Both the position numbers and the translations under genes were made by a program. From a virus: a DNA stretch of 43,950 nt. The notes beneath the pieces are model-generated. The model saw nothing but the letters and a program-made list of their open reading frames with translations, did no database searches and had not been told where the DNA came from. The stretch spans positions 1 to 43,950 of IMG/VR virus record IMGVR_UViG_3300031963_000294, one strand, 5' to 3'. Below, in pieces: positions 1 to 9,941 of this stretch; position 1 is the first letter of the stretch, and each line of letters opens with the position of its first letter.

Positions 1-3000
1 TACCTACATTATTGATTGCCATATCACTCTTACCATCTTTAACTTCTAGATAATCAGGAATACCATTATTATCAGCATCAGCTGCAAAGTTATTTGCTTG
101 AGGTCCAACAAAATCTGGATTAGGCCCAACTACAGTACTACCACCATTATCATAGTATCCACCATATCCATAATCAGGCATGTAACCACCATAAGCCATA
201 TATGTAGGAACATATCCCCCATATGCCATTGGTAATTGATCTAAGTAATCTTCATTACCTTGAGGTACAACTGAAGAAGGCTGATTACCTCCTGTAGATC
301 CTGCTGGTGGACTAGAAAAATTAAAATCTTCTGCTGTAGGTATGTATTTTGGATCTGAAGTTGGATTTTCTACACCAGGTTTTGGAAAAGGCCCTTTAAA
401 ATTATTGTCAGAAATTCTTGGATTACCTCTTCTTTCATTTATAGCACCACTATCTAAAGGCATATCCCAGAGATCATTTTTCATAAAGTCTCTTCTCATC
501 TTTCTTTTACCAAAGAAACCTTTGCTTTCATATTCATTAGCAAGTTCACTTCTAGTACCTCCTTTAGTATCTCCAAACAAAGCAGGACCTTGTTTTTTAA
601 AGTCTTTCTTAGAAAAACCAGATACATCAAAAGCATCATTCAACCTATCTTTATCAGTATAAGTCTCATACATTTTTTCACCATCAATATCAGTACCTGT
701 ATATCTTTGACTATTTCTTTCATTATAAAATTGAGGAGTGTTAATAACCTCACCTTTGTTACCAATACCAACTATTTCTCCTTGATCATTAACATTAGTG
801 GCTAACATTTCATTTCTTCCAATCTTTCCAGTAGCATCTCTAGCTTGATCATCTTGTACATCTTCTTGAGATCCCTCAGTTGTTGATATATCTTGATTAT
901 TTATATTAGTTGTAGGTTGATTTTTATTTTCATCACCTGGTAAAGCATATGGATAACCTTTCCATCCTGGAATTGTATTATCTGTTTTGTTATCAGTATT
1001 AGAAGTAGTATTAGTCTTAGCATTAGGATCATTATTTGCAGCATTTCCAGCAGCATTCATTACTTCCCACTTAGTAATTCTTTTATCTTTATCAAATGGA
1101 TTAAACCACTTACCTTCTTTGTATTTAGTTTTAACAAGAGTCTTGGTAGGATCTTTCATCATTTGAGCAATCATAGCCTGATCAATTTGACCATCCGGAC
1201 TTGTATAATAATCAAAGTCTCTACTAAAACCAAACATGTTACCAATCATAGAACCAAAGTTTTGTTTAGCTGGACCAAAACCAATTACAGGATTTCCGTC
1301 ACTGTTGGTATAATTAAAAGTACCTTTGTTCTTTAAATCCTGTCCAGTAGGCAAACCTTGACTTCTTAAATATTCTTCAAAACCTTTTTTAGCATTAGGG
1401 TCTGATTGAAATAACTTACTAAAGTAATCTTGATTATAAGGATTAGTTGAAGTATTTGAGTTAGTAGTATTATTTGTAGTAGTAGTGTTAGTAGTACTAG
1501 TATTAGTAGTAGATGCATTTGGATTTTTTTCAGCTTCTTGTTCTGCTTTCCATTCTGCCCAACTTTGAGGTGCTGCTGTACTATAAGCTCCAGTATAAGT
1601 TGAATTTGGACTATTCTTAACTTGTTTACCAGCCAACTCACTATGTCTATCAATATAGTCTTGATAATTCATACCGCGTGCATCTCTATAGTTAGGATCA
1701 ATTTGCTCACCACCAGGATTAAATTGTCTAAGAGATCCACCATAAGCATACTCATCACCACCATAAATAAACTTTTGTAAGTTACCATACTGATCTGGTT
1801 GTAAATTATTTATTGAACCACCAAAAGCTTTTTGATAATCTTCAAAATCTAAAGCTGGTGTTGCACCAAAAATATCATATGGATTTTGAGCACCTGCTTT
1901 GCCAGATACATTTAACCAATCAGCATACTTAGGACTATCTCCACTAAAGTCATAATCATATAGATCAACAGTATTAGTAGTACCGTATGCTTTTTGATTT
2001 TCTTTTTGAAACTTAAGCCATTTATCTATGTATTCATCTAAATTTTTCATTCTTGGTAAATCTTGTTTTGGAATTCTTGATTTAATTGCCTCTATAGCTT
2101 CTTTCTTTGTTACTTTTGATAAGTCAAGTTTTGTTTCATTAAATTTTTCAGCATCAGTAAACCAATCAGACTTATTAGCTGCTCCATAAGCAGTAAGTGC
2201 TTCAGGTAAGTCATTAAATATATTTCTATCCCAACTTTGATCATCAGATAAAGTATAACAACTTTGTCCAGGATAACAAAACTCTTCTGTTTGTGATCCT
2301 GTTTGCTTTGATGTTAATGAATAAGGTGAACTATTAACTGTTGTTGAACTTGATGAAGCTGGTGAATTATTCCCTTCAGTATTCATCATGTATGAATTAT
2401 CTTGAGGATACATTAAACTTTCATCTAGATTTTCAGATGAGAACCTATCAGAATTTAAAAAGTCCATATCTTCATTTCTAGGAACTGGAGTATTAAATGG
2501 ACTTATAGGTTTATTTGTAATTGGCGAATATGGTGTAGGTATAACTTCATTTGAGATAGCTCTATCTTCACTTTCTGATGAAAAATTATTATAGTTTAAT
2601 AATTGTTCATCTGTAAGATTTGGTTGAGATGCTCTTGTTGACATTGTTGTACCAGGTGATCTTTTTACCCAGTGGTCATATTCACTTAATCCATCAGCAT
2701 CTTTTGCAATAAACTGATTAATACTGATAGGAGCTGCTTTACCTCTACCAGAAGCAGCTGGTCCTAAAGATGTCCACCAATCAATATAGTCTTGATATTT
2801 TTTTGTTTGATCAGCTGATACAGGATTATTATTAATTTTAACTTCATTATTTTTAGTTGGATCTGCTGCATTATTAACACTCTCAGTAAACCATTTTAAT
2901 TTAGTTATAGGAGCTGATCTAACAGTTCTAGTTGTTGAATAAGATTGATTAAAATTAAAACCTGGAGCATCTGATGTCCACCAATTCCATAACCCTCTAC

Positions 3001-4240
3001 CTTTTGGCATACTATCACTTACCTGTGACATATAATCTTTTAGTAAGTTAGGATTTGCTTTTAGCATCTCAGACATTTTAGACATGTCATAAGTAGCTTT
3101 TGCTTTTCTTACACCACCAAATGGTCCAAATTCATAATCAGTATCTACAAATGGAGGAGCTATAGGTACACCAAACATACCTCTATTAGCTCTTCTTATT
3201 CTTCTACTAGTTCCTCCAAAAGACATTTGTTGACCATTAAAATCAGTATTAAGCCCTGTAGTACTCATGTCTGGCATTTCATGTGAAAGAGCTTCTCCAT
3301 AGTTATGTAAGTTAGTAGCCCAATCATTTGCGCCACCATTCTCAAATTGTTGATTATACATGCTTTCTGCTTCTTGTTTATATCTTTGTTCATCTGCAAA
3401 ATTTTGAGCTGTACCCTTTATTGCAGACACTAAAGATTTATTAGGAGTAAGATTTATTCCTAAAGGATTATCTAATGTTCCATATGGATTTGGTTGTTTC
3501 TTTATAGATGGGTCTTTTTGCATACCCATTTCTGCTTTTCTAAGTTGTTTAACTGTTGAGTTAATAAACTTCTTTTTATTTGGAATACCACCTTTACGCA
3601 TTGTATTTAAATCCATCTGCATACCAGGCCATTGTATGTTATATCTATCATCTTGCATTTCCATACCATATTGTGCTGTTGCTAATTTTAAAGCATCTTC
3701 AGAAACTTGATTAGGATCATCCATGAGTATTTCATCATCTTCATCAAAGTCTTCTTGAAGATCTTGATCAGACTCATCATTCTCATCTTCTTCAGTTTCA
3801 TAACTTTCATCAATATCTCTAACAGCATCTTCTGATAAAGCTTTACTTTTTTTATTACGTTCTTCAGTTAACCTATCTTCTTCTTCTCTTTTTCTTTCTC
3901 TTCTTTCATCTTCAGTTTCAATAAGTTCAGAATCCATCATAGATTGTTTCTTCTTACTTCTTCTTCTTTTTGAAGAATAGTAATCATCTTCTATTTCATC
4001 CATTACTGAATCAACAAGTTTTTTAGAATAGTCATATGTATAACCTGCATTTTGTAATTGCTGTATAACTATTCTATCAGAAAGATTGTTTTTATCAATA
4101 AGATCTGCAATTTGTGATTTTAATTCTCTTTCTGAATCAACTTGCATACCTGGAGCTGCTGTAGGTAGTGATGTAAATTTATCTAATCTACTAATAAATT
4201 TACCTGTTGTACCTCCAGACTTATATATTCTAACTTTCAT
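1..4240 (-). CDS. Giant cargo-type virion protein, 3' part beyond the left edge (partial)
   Basis: The reading frame starts at the ATG at 4238-4240 and runs open for about 1413 codons off the left edge; I checked the frame at several points and found no stop. I do not recognise a catalytic domain. The N-terminus (MKVRIYKSGG) resembles the start of the next giant protein upstream. Residues of about 85-190 are extremely charged (Lys/Arg-rich, then Asp/Glu-rich). A Ser/Thr/Asn linker lies at 1442-1530. Gly-Gly motifs recur (MRKGG, FGGSI, YGGSL, NPGGE), and near the left edge there are two copies of a MAYGGYxPxY repeat followed by DADNNGIPDYLE, which looks like a calcium-binding thrombospondin type 3 loop. 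It is the last visible gene of the tail operon, 65 bases after its neighbour. A virion or injected role is inferred from position and shared motifs. Confidence 0.75.
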   Translation of the reverse strand, partial: MKVRIYKSGGTTGKFISRLDKFTSLPTAAPGMQVDSERELKSQIADLIDKNNLSDRIVIQQLQNAGYTYDYSKKLVDSVMDEIEDDYYSSKRRRSKKKQSMMDSELIETEDERRERKREEEDRLTEERNKKSKALSEDAVRDIDESYETEEDENDESDQDLQEDFDEDDEILMDDPNQVSEDALKLATAQYGMEMQDDRYNIQWPGMQMDLNTMRKGGIPNKKKFINSTVKQLRKAEMGMQKDPSIKKQPNPYGTLDNPLGINLTPNKSLVSAIKGTAQNFADEQRYKQEAESMYNQQFENGGANDWATNLHNYGEALSHEMPDMSTTGLNTDFNGQQMSFGGTSRRIRRANRGMFGVPIAPPFVDTDYEFGPFGGVRKAKATYDMSKMSEMLKANPNLLKDYMSQVSDSMPKGRGLWNWWTSDAPGFNFNQSYSTTRTVRSAPITKLKWFTESVNNAADPTKNNEVKINNNPVSADQTKKYQDYIDWWTSLGPAASGRGKAAPISINQFIAKDADGLSEYDHWVKRSPGTTMSTRASQPNLTDEQLLNYNNFSSESEDRAISNEVIPTPYSPITNKPISPFNTPVPRNEDMDFLNSDRFSSENLDESLMYPQDNSYMMNTEGNNSPASSSSTTVNSSPYSLTSKQTGSQTEEFCYPGQSCYTLSDDQSWDRNIFNDLPEALTAYGAANKSDWFTDAEKFNETKLDLSKVTKKEAIEAIKSRIPKQDLPRMKNLDEYIDKWLKFQKENQKAYGTTNTVDLYDYDFSGDSPKYADWLNVSGKAGAQNPYDIFGATPALDFEDYQKAFGGSINNLQPDQYGNLQKFIYGGDEYAYGGSLRQFNPGGEQIDPNYRDARGMNYQDYIDRHSELAGKQVKNSPNSTYTGAYSTAAPQSWAEWKAEQEAEKNPNASTTNTSTTNTTTTNNTTNSNTSTNPYNQDYFSKLFQSDPNAKKGFEEYLRSQGLPTGQDLKNKGTFNYTNSDGNPVIGFGPAKQNFGSMIGNMFGFSRDFDYYTSPDGQIDQAMIAQMMKDPTKTLVKTKYKEGKWFNPFDKDKRITKWEVMNAAGNAANNDPNAKTNTTSNTDNKTDNTIPGWKGYPYALPGDENKNQPTTNINNQDISTTEGSQEDVQDDQARDATGKIGRNEMLATNVNDQGEIVGIGNKGEVINTPQFYNERNSQRYTGTDIDGEKMYETYTDKDRLNDAFDVSGFSKKDFKKQGPALFGDTKGGTRSELANEYESKGFFGKRKMRRDFMKNDLWDMPLDSGAINERRGNPRISDNNFKGPFPKPGVENPTSDPKYIPTAEDFNFSSPPAGSTGGNQPSSVVPQGNEDYLDQLPMAYGGYVPTYMAYGGYMPDYGYGGYYDNGGSTVVGPNPDFVGPQANNFAADADNNGIPDYLEVKDGKSDMAINNVG

Positions 4241-4252
4241 GAGTGGCTATTA

Positions 4253-4269
4253 TATATTAAATATACTAA
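4253..4269 (-). promoter_or_regulatory. TTAGTATATT box upstream of the leftmost giant gene
   Basis: TTAGTATATTTAATATA on the minus strand lies 13 bases before the ATG at 4240, in one of the few gaps of the tail operon. The same box occurs in four other gaps. Promoter function is inferred. Confidence 0.35.
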
Positions 4270-4305
4270 TTTTTAAATTAATCATTAAACTTTATAAGTT
4301 TAGAT

Positions 4306-7300
4306 TTAGTTATTAAATGGGTTTCTAACATCATCTCCTGTTAAAGCATATGGTTTTCTATTTTTATCCAGTTTCCATGATGCGGCATTATGATCATAAG
4401 CTGCATTGTTTATATTACCTATTTTTGACCAACTAGTCTCACCTGCAGGTTTGTACCATATCATATTGTTATATACATAAGTTACATTCTTATTCTTTAA
4501 TTTTTTTGCAATGTTATAAAAATGTTCTTTTGTTTGTGCTACAGTCATTAACAAGTCAATACTATTAGCTGCCCTTAAATATACATCCTTTGTATTTGTT
4601 AGATTTTTAGATTTTAAAATATTATCTATAGGAGTGTTAAATGTCATAGGTACTTCAGCATAATCTATGTTATAAGCTTTTTTATTCTTAGCATGTTCTT
4701 TAAATGATTTTACTTGATCTGGAATATCAGTAGCAATCACTTTAATTTTCTTTTGTTTTATTTTTGGGTTTTGTGTTAACTCCCATACAGATACACCAGC
4801 AAGTTTTGGATCAGAATTTCCTAATGCAGATCCTATATCAATAATAACAGAGTTAGGTTTAGCCATATCAGCAAAGAATTTTTCTGAGTCAACATTTCTT
4901 TGAACATCCGTTCTATTAGCAATGTCTCTACCCCTACTCATAAATTTACTATAGCGTTCATAATCTTTTTGTTGTCTACCTAGCCATTCTTGATCAACTA
5001 ATTGTGAACTAATACTATTGTCAAAAACAGGAGGTTTTTCTTCAACAGTTTCTTTTGAAGATATATCTTTAGTTAATTTACTCATTGCATCCCAAAGAGA
5101 TAGTTCAGGATCTGGTTTTAAATCAAGAGATGTATTTTCAATACCTTGACCTCTTTGACCATATTCTGCAAATTGAGCAGCACTATTATTACCTAATGGT
5201 TGTTGAGAAGGTTGTCTTGTTAATGATGGTGGAGCACCTGCCATATTTGATTGTGTTAATTGAGCTCTTAGAGCTTCCATATCATATGGCTCTATAACTT
5301 GTTTTTGTTGTACTTCAGGTTTTGCAAACTTTTTAAGTTGATCCATTTTATTTGGAAATAACTTATTCATATCAATTGTAGGTGCCGAAGGTGTTTGTTT
5401 CGCACTATATGGAGAATAACTAACATCTGCTTCTTTTAAAAAGTCTACTACACCTAAGTTATTTAGATTATTAACTTTAGTTTTTGCTTCTTGTTCTGAA
5501 ATTTTTGACATCCTATTAATCCAAGAGTCATAAGCAGTAGACACAGCATCTCCTACTTTATCAATATAAGGAGATGCAAACTTAGATAATGCATCAAATT
5601 GTTCCATTATTGTAGTTCCTTTCTTAGGTTTAGGACCTGGTTTTTTAGGAGCACTTACATTCTTTTTATTAGCAAATAATTCTGGATACTTAAATATTAA
5701 TCCTTCTCTAGTACCTACTTTTTGTTTTACTAAGTCATCTAAGCTATTACCTTGTTTTACTAAAGCAAATACCATTTGATCATATGGAGTAACTGTAGGA
5801 GTAGATTTTGTATCTACTATTTTAGGTTCTCCAAATTCACCAGCCTGAAGTCTTTTAACAAGAGCTAAGTTTTGTTCCATAGTTCCATCAGTAAGACCTT
5901 TAGCTTTTGCTTCAGACCAAGGGGTTCCTGTATATTGATACCATATATCAGATGGTGTACCACCATTAGCCATCATAGGAACAGATACTTCTTCAACATT
6001 ATATCCGTTATTTAAATAGTGTTGAATTTTATCTTCTGGAATATCTAATTCTATATAATCATTTGTAGCTCCACCTTGTTTATAAGGATTATGAACATCA
6101 AAAATAAATCTTGGTGACTCACTTCCAAAACCTTTTGTATTAACTCCAGATACTTTGTAACCTAACTTAGATGGTAATAATAATTCTTGTTCATCAACAT
6201 ATTGTGATCCTGTATACATATTAGGCCTAAAAGCACTTTGTCCTTCAGGAACATTTATAATAGCTACTTTAGATGTAGGATCACCACTTCCCCAAACATT
6301 GCCTGTCATATCAGTAGTTGTACTCCAATTATGTTCTGGATATATTACATCTCCTTCAAGTAAATCATCATAATTTAACATAAGTTCCTGATCACCTCTC
6401 ATTGTTTTAACAGGTCTATTAAAACTAGATGTTCTTCTAACTTGAGCCGGTGCTTTAAGTTTATTAGCCCCTATGACTGGTTCAATTTGATTAGATAAAT
6501 ATTCTGCAAACTGTTTATTACCACCATAACCAGGATTCTTATTAAAGTAACCAGAGTATTCTAACTGATAAGTATCACCTAAAAACTTTTGTTGATTAGT
6601 TAAATCATTTTCTAAACCAGTTGATTTAGCAAATTCATCATCAACTAAAAATCCTTCATTAGACTTTAATTTTCCTACATCATCATGTGCACCAAATACT
6701 AATATTTCATCATCCTTTCCTTTACCAAATTGTTTTTCAAACTTTGGTTTATATTCTTTCAATAATGCATTTGCTTCATTTTTAGCTTGCATAAAAGATT
6801 CTTCAGTTGGAAATAATTCTGGATAAGCTTCATTAGCAGCCTTAAAATTTTTATAACCTTTAGCATGTCTTAACTCTTCAATATTTCTATACTTACTAAG
6901 TATACTACCTTGCGGCTTACCTTTGGTCAATGTTTTAAATCCTTTACCTACATCACTAACTAAATCACCAGCTTTAGCAAAAGTTCCTGCAGTTCTTAGT
7001 CCGCTTAAACCAGGTGCTATTAAACCAGCAACACCAATTGCATCCATTGTTTCATCAAAACCCTCCCCATAGTTAGAACCCGTAAGAGGATTAACACCCA
7101 TGTCAAATTTTCCAGTATTAGCATAGTTATATACACCTTGTCCTAAACCAAGAGGTAGTGTAGTTATATCTCCCATACTTTGACCAACACCTTTTAATGT
7201 GCCTAACGGATCTTCATATACTCTATGTGCTGATGCTATACCAGAAAGTTCAGCAGCAGCATCTCTTACTAAATTAAAGTTTTCAGTTTTTCTAGCGTTA

Positions 7301-9939
7301 GCCTCATCTACTGCATCTTGAAATTGTCCTTTGTAACCTTCCTTCATTAGATTAGAATCAAATTTATCCCAACCTTTTTTCTCATATTCCATTCTAAATT
7401 TAGTACTGGCACTTGGATCTTTACTGTTTTGTGCTTTTTCTCTAGCTTTTTCATACTCAGCTCTATCAGCTGCTTCTTGTTTTCTTTTTTTCTCAGCATC
7501 TTTAAGCTCTGTATTAAAATCACCTTTAAGTCTTTTAACTTCTGATTTAAACTTTTTAATACCTTCTCTATTATAAACAGCGGGTTCTATGTCTCCTTGA
7601 ACACCTGCAATATAACCAACACCCTTACCCAACTCTTCAGCTTCTTTAGTAAGTTTACCAATGTCTTTTCTAAAGAAATCTTGTACTTTTCTTTTAAAAC
7701 CTTTTTTACCAGCCTTAACATCAACGTCACCAAAATCTTTGTAAATTAATCCAGTTGTTGGATCAACATTACTACTACCACTATATCTTTGTGCTGGTGC
7801 AATCCATTGACTCTTAGGAGATCCCCCATTATTAAATCTATTTAAATTAGATGGATAAAAATTATCAAGTTGTTCTACAATATATCCACCATTTATATAT
7901 TTATAAATTTCACTTTCTGGTATGTCTAATTCTATATAATCATTTATTACACCACCTCTTCTATGTATATCTAATGGTACATTACGATCATGATCTCTTA
8001 ATAATTGAGGAATAGATACCTTTTGGTTTTTATCCAGCATCCTAATACCTTGATTACTTACTATATTATAATTTGATCTTATTTCGTGTGGTAGTCTATT
8101 AGACATATAGTGTCCTGAAGTATTTAAATCATATATATTAAATTTACCTGTTCGTGGATTAAATAGAATATTATCTGTATTTTGAAAATCTACATATAAA
8201 CCACTATCTTGTAAATCTTTAATATCTTGAACTAGTTGTTCATAACTACCTCTTCCAACACCCTGCGTAGTATATTGTCCTTTATTACTAATGTCTAATG
8301 TATTACCTGCTTCTTCTTTAAGTATGTTATACCTTGTACCTGTATCATCAACTTTATTCATTACAGTAGCATATTGTTCAGGGTTCTCCCAACTGACATT
8401 ACCCGTTGATAACTTTTGATATCTGATTGGAATTGCAATATTACTTCTATCTCTAAGAGATTTACCTTTTTCAATTAATTCATCTAAGTTTTCATCTCCC
8501 GGAATTCTACCTATTTTTACAACTTTATTAGATCCTGGTATGCTAAATACTTTGCCAAAACTTCCTGAACCTAATTCTTCTTCAAAAGGTGAATACTTTT
8601 TAATTCTATAAGCATCTATTTTTGCATCAACTGTATTCAAATCCATTATAAACTTATCTGCTTTTAAGGAGTGCTCTTTTTGTAATTGTTGTCCAAGTTC
8701 ATAATCTCCTTTAGCTTCAGCTTCTTTTATTTTTTTATTAATCTCTATTGTCTCTTTATTTCTGTTTTTGACTATAAGTTCTTTTTCTTTTCTAAATTGC
8801 CTTGGTATTTTTGTTTTATTTGAATATATTTTCTGAAACTCAGTTAACTGATCTAAGTCAGCAACTTCTGGATCCCATACTTCTTGATATCCTTTTTTCC
8901 AATGAGGAACTTCTCCTGGATTATGAAACTTACTATTATTTCCTAGTACCTTATAAGTATGTTTTAAAGGTGTTTTTGTAGTAAGAAATTTACCAGCATC
9001 AATAGCTAAGTCTGTATTTTTAGTAAACTTTGCTAGTTTACCAGCTGCACCAATTCCTGGTATTACACCAAGAGCATCAAATGTTTCACTTGCACCTTCA
9101 CCATAATTTGCACCAGTAAGTGGATTGATACCCATATCAAAATCACCTTTAGTTGCATAGTTATAAATACCTTCTCCTAAACCTACAGGTAAAGTAGCTA
9201 CATCACCAACAGTTTGTGCAACACCTTTAGCTGTACCAAGAGGATCTGTTAATACTCTATAACCAGCACCTCCACCTAAAAATTCTAACGCAGTATTAGT
9301 AACACCCATGTTAGCTTCTTTTCTAGCATTGGCTTCATCTACTGCATCTTGGAATTGACCTTCATATCCTTCTTTCATTGTAGCAGGATCATAGTTAGCC
9401 CAACCTTTTTCATTATACTGTTGAGCAAACTTATCAGTAGACATCTTTCCAGACTCTTTTTTCTTTAAAGCTTTTTCATATTCTTTTCTATTTCTTTCTT
9501 CAGCTTCATAACCTTTTTCAGCATTCTTGACATCTTTTGTAAACTTATCAAGACCTGCTTTAGTAAAGTTAACAGGTTCAAGGGCTTCACCCGGCATACC
9601 AAAATAAGCACCAGCATTCTTTCCTAAATTTCTTGCTACATCAGCTCTAGTCTTACCGCCTCTTAAAATATAGTCAGAAAACTTTTTACCTTTCTTAGCT
9701 GATGCTTGAACTTGAGGAAGATTTTTAGTACCACTACTATCATAACCACCATACATTCCTGTATAAGAATCTGCAGCTTGCACATTACCTGTGCCCCAAT
9801 TATATTGTACGCATTTTCCAGAAGCATCTCTTATCTGTCCTCTAGGACATGGAGCACCACCTGGAGCAAACTTATTTAATACACCACCTGTTCTATATGT
9901 AGGAGCCTGAGGTAAGCCTACTATTCTAAACTTTTTCAT
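4306..9939 (-). CDS. Giant multi-enzyme cargo protein: kinase-like, Arg-type ADP-ribosyltransferase and methyltransferase-like domains
   Basis: The protein has 1877 residues. In order: a Gly-Gly/Cys-pair motif (27-43); repeat module copy 1 (about 83-320); a protein-kinase-like domain (about 448-620) with Gly-rich loop GSGSFGKV at 457-464, candidate ATP lysine K475, catalytic loop D584 and N590, and metal Asp D604 in a DLN triplet; an NDYIELDIPE linker (about 662-692); repeat module copy 2 (about 745-1006); a mono-ADP-ribosyltransferase-like domain (about 1160-1285) with Arg at 1168/1169, STT at 1206-1208 and ExE at 1250-1252, the pattern of Arg-specific toxins; a second NDYIELDIPE linker; a disordered, Lys/Pro/Gln-rich stretch; and a Rossmann methyltransferase-like domain (about 1690-1830) with VIIDIGSALG and IKVIATDIPD. 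The kinase C-lobe is short. It lies 2 bases after the preceding giant gene. I infer a virion-packaged, injected effector. Confidence 0.8.
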   Translation of the reverse strand: MKKFRIVGLPQAPTYRTGGVLNKFAPGGAPCPRGQIRDASGKCVQYNWGTGNVQAADSYTGMYGGYDSSGTKNLPQVQASAKKGKKFSDYILRGGKTRADVARNLGKNAGAYFGMPGEALEPVNFTKAGLDKFTKDVKNAEKGYEAEERNRKEYEKALKKKESGKMSTDKFAQQYNEKGWANYDPATMKEGYEGQFQDAVDEANARKEANMGVTNTALEFLGGGAGYRVLTDPLGTAKGVAQTVGDVATLPVGLGEGIYNYATKGDFDMGINPLTGANYGEGASETFDALGVIPGIGAAGKLAKFTKNTDLAIDAGKFLTTKTPLKHTYKVLGNNSKFHNPGEVPHWKKGYQEVWDPEVADLDQLTEFQKIYSNKTKIPRQFRKEKELIVKNRNKETIEINKKIKEAEAKGDYELGQQLQKEHSLKADKFIMDLNTVDAKIDAYRIKKYSPFEEELGSGSFGKVFSIPGSNKVVKIGRIPGDENLDELIEKGKSLRDRSNIAIPIRYQKLSTGNVSWENPEQYATVMNKVDDTGTRYNILKEEAGNTLDISNKGQYTTQGVGRGSYEQLVQDIKDLQDSGLYVDFQNTDNILFNPRTGKFNIYDLNTSGHYMSNRLPHEIRSNYNIVSNQGIRMLDKNQKVSIPQLLRDHDRNVPLDIHRRGGVINDYIELDIPESEIYKYINGGYIVEQLDNFYPSNLNRFNNGGSPKSQWIAPAQRYSGSSNVDPTTGLIYKDFGDVDVKAGKKGFKRKVQDFFRKDIGKLTKEAEELGKGVGYIAGVQGDIEPAVYNREGIKKFKSEVKRLKGDFNTELKDAEKKRKQEAADRAEYEKAREKAQNSKDPSASTKFRMEYEKKGWDKFDSNLMKEGYKGQFQDAVDEANARKTENFNLVRDAAAELSGIASAHRVYEDPLGTLKGVGQSMGDITTLPLGLGQGVYNYANTGKFDMGVNPLTGSNYGEGFDETMDAIGVAGLIAPGLSGLRTAGTFAKAGDLVSDVGKGFKTLTKGKPQGSILSKYRNIEELRHAKGYKNFKAANEAYPELFPTEESFMQAKNEANALLKEYKPKFEKQFGKGKDDEILVFGAHDDVGKLKSNEGFLVDDEFAKSTGLENDLTNQQKFLGDTYQLEYSGYFNKNPGYGGNKQFAEYLSNQIEPVIGANKLKAPAQVRRTSSFNRPVKTMRGDQELMLNYDDLLEGDVIYPEHNWSTTTDMTGNVWGSGDPTSKVAIINVPEGQSAFRPNMYTGSQYVDEQELLLPSKLGYKVSGVNTKGFGSESPRFIFDVHNPYKQGGATNDYIELDIPEDKIQHYLNNGYNVEEVSVPMMANGGTPSDIWYQYTGTPWSEAKAKGLTDGTMEQNLALVKRLQAGEFGEPKIVDTKSTPTVTPYDQMVFALVKQGNSLDDLVKQKVGTREGLIFKYPELFANKKNVSAPKKPGPKPKKGTTIMEQFDALSKFASPYIDKVGDAVSTAYDSWINRMSKISEQEAKTKVNNLNNLGVVDFLKEADVSYSPYSAKQTPSAPTIDMNKLFPNKMDQLKKFAKPEVQQKQVIEPYDMEALRAQLTQSNMAGAPPSLTRQPSQQPLGNNSAAQFAEYGQRGQGIENTSLDLKPDPELSLWDAMSKLTKDISSKETVEEKPPVFDNSISSQLVDQEWLGRQQKDYERYSKFMSRGRDIANRTDVQRNVDSEKFFADMAKPNSVIIDIGSALGNSDPKLAGVSVWELTQNPKIKQKKIKVIATDIPDQVKSFKEHAKNKKAYNIDYAEVPMTFNTPIDNILKSKNLTNTKDVYLRAANSIDLLMTVAQTKEHFYNIAKKLKNKNVTYVYNNMIWYKPAGETSWSKIGNINNAAYDHNAASWKLDKNRKPYALTGDDVRNPFNN
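5983..6075 (-). repeat. NDYIELDIPE linker, copy 2
   Basis: About 31 residues: GGATNDYIELDIPE, then YLNNGYNVEEVS. It closes the ADP-ribosyltransferase unit and is followed by ANGGTPS. Its position relative to the catalytic domain matches copy 1. Confidence 0.7.
6922..7707 (-). repeat. Repeat module copy 2 (upstream of the Arg-type ADP-ribosyltransferase)
   Basis: About 260 residues (745-1006). The helix, GQFQDAVDEANARK, DPLGTLKGV, FDMGVNPLTGSNYGEG and the Gly/Ala-rich end are kept; the GGKTR segment at the start is replaced by KDIGKLTKEAEELGKG, so this copy is the most diverged at its N-terminus. Confidence 0.75.
7864..7956 (-). repeat. NDYIELDIPE linker, copy 1
   Basis: About 31 residues: GGVINDYIELDIPE, then a Y-rich helix ending NGGYIVEQLD. 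It closes the kinase-like unit and is followed by NNGGSP before the second repeat module. Confidence 0.7.
8980..9693 (-). repeat. Repeat module copy 1 (upstream of the kinase-like domain)
   Basis: About 240 residues (83-320 of the 1877-residue protein). Landmarks shared with the other copies: KGKKxSDxILRGGKTR, a long charged helix, GQFQxAVDEANxRK, DPxGTxxGV, a DMGxNxLTGxNYGxG block and a Gly/Ala-rich hydrophobic end. The module precedes the kinase-like domain. Confidence 0.75.
9809..9861 (-). repeat. Gly-Gly/Cys-pair linker (1877-residue protein)
   Basis: Near the N-terminus (about residues 27-43): GGAPC, then 11 residues, then C. The same C-x(11-12)-C element after Gly-Gly occurs three times in the neighbouring giant protein. 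Confidence 0.6.
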
Positions 9940-9941
9940 AT

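Noticed and set aside
342-805. Two plus-strand reading frames.
   Set aside because: They lie opposite the long open minus-strand giant gene and their translations are hydrophobic, low-complexity products typical of antisense frames.
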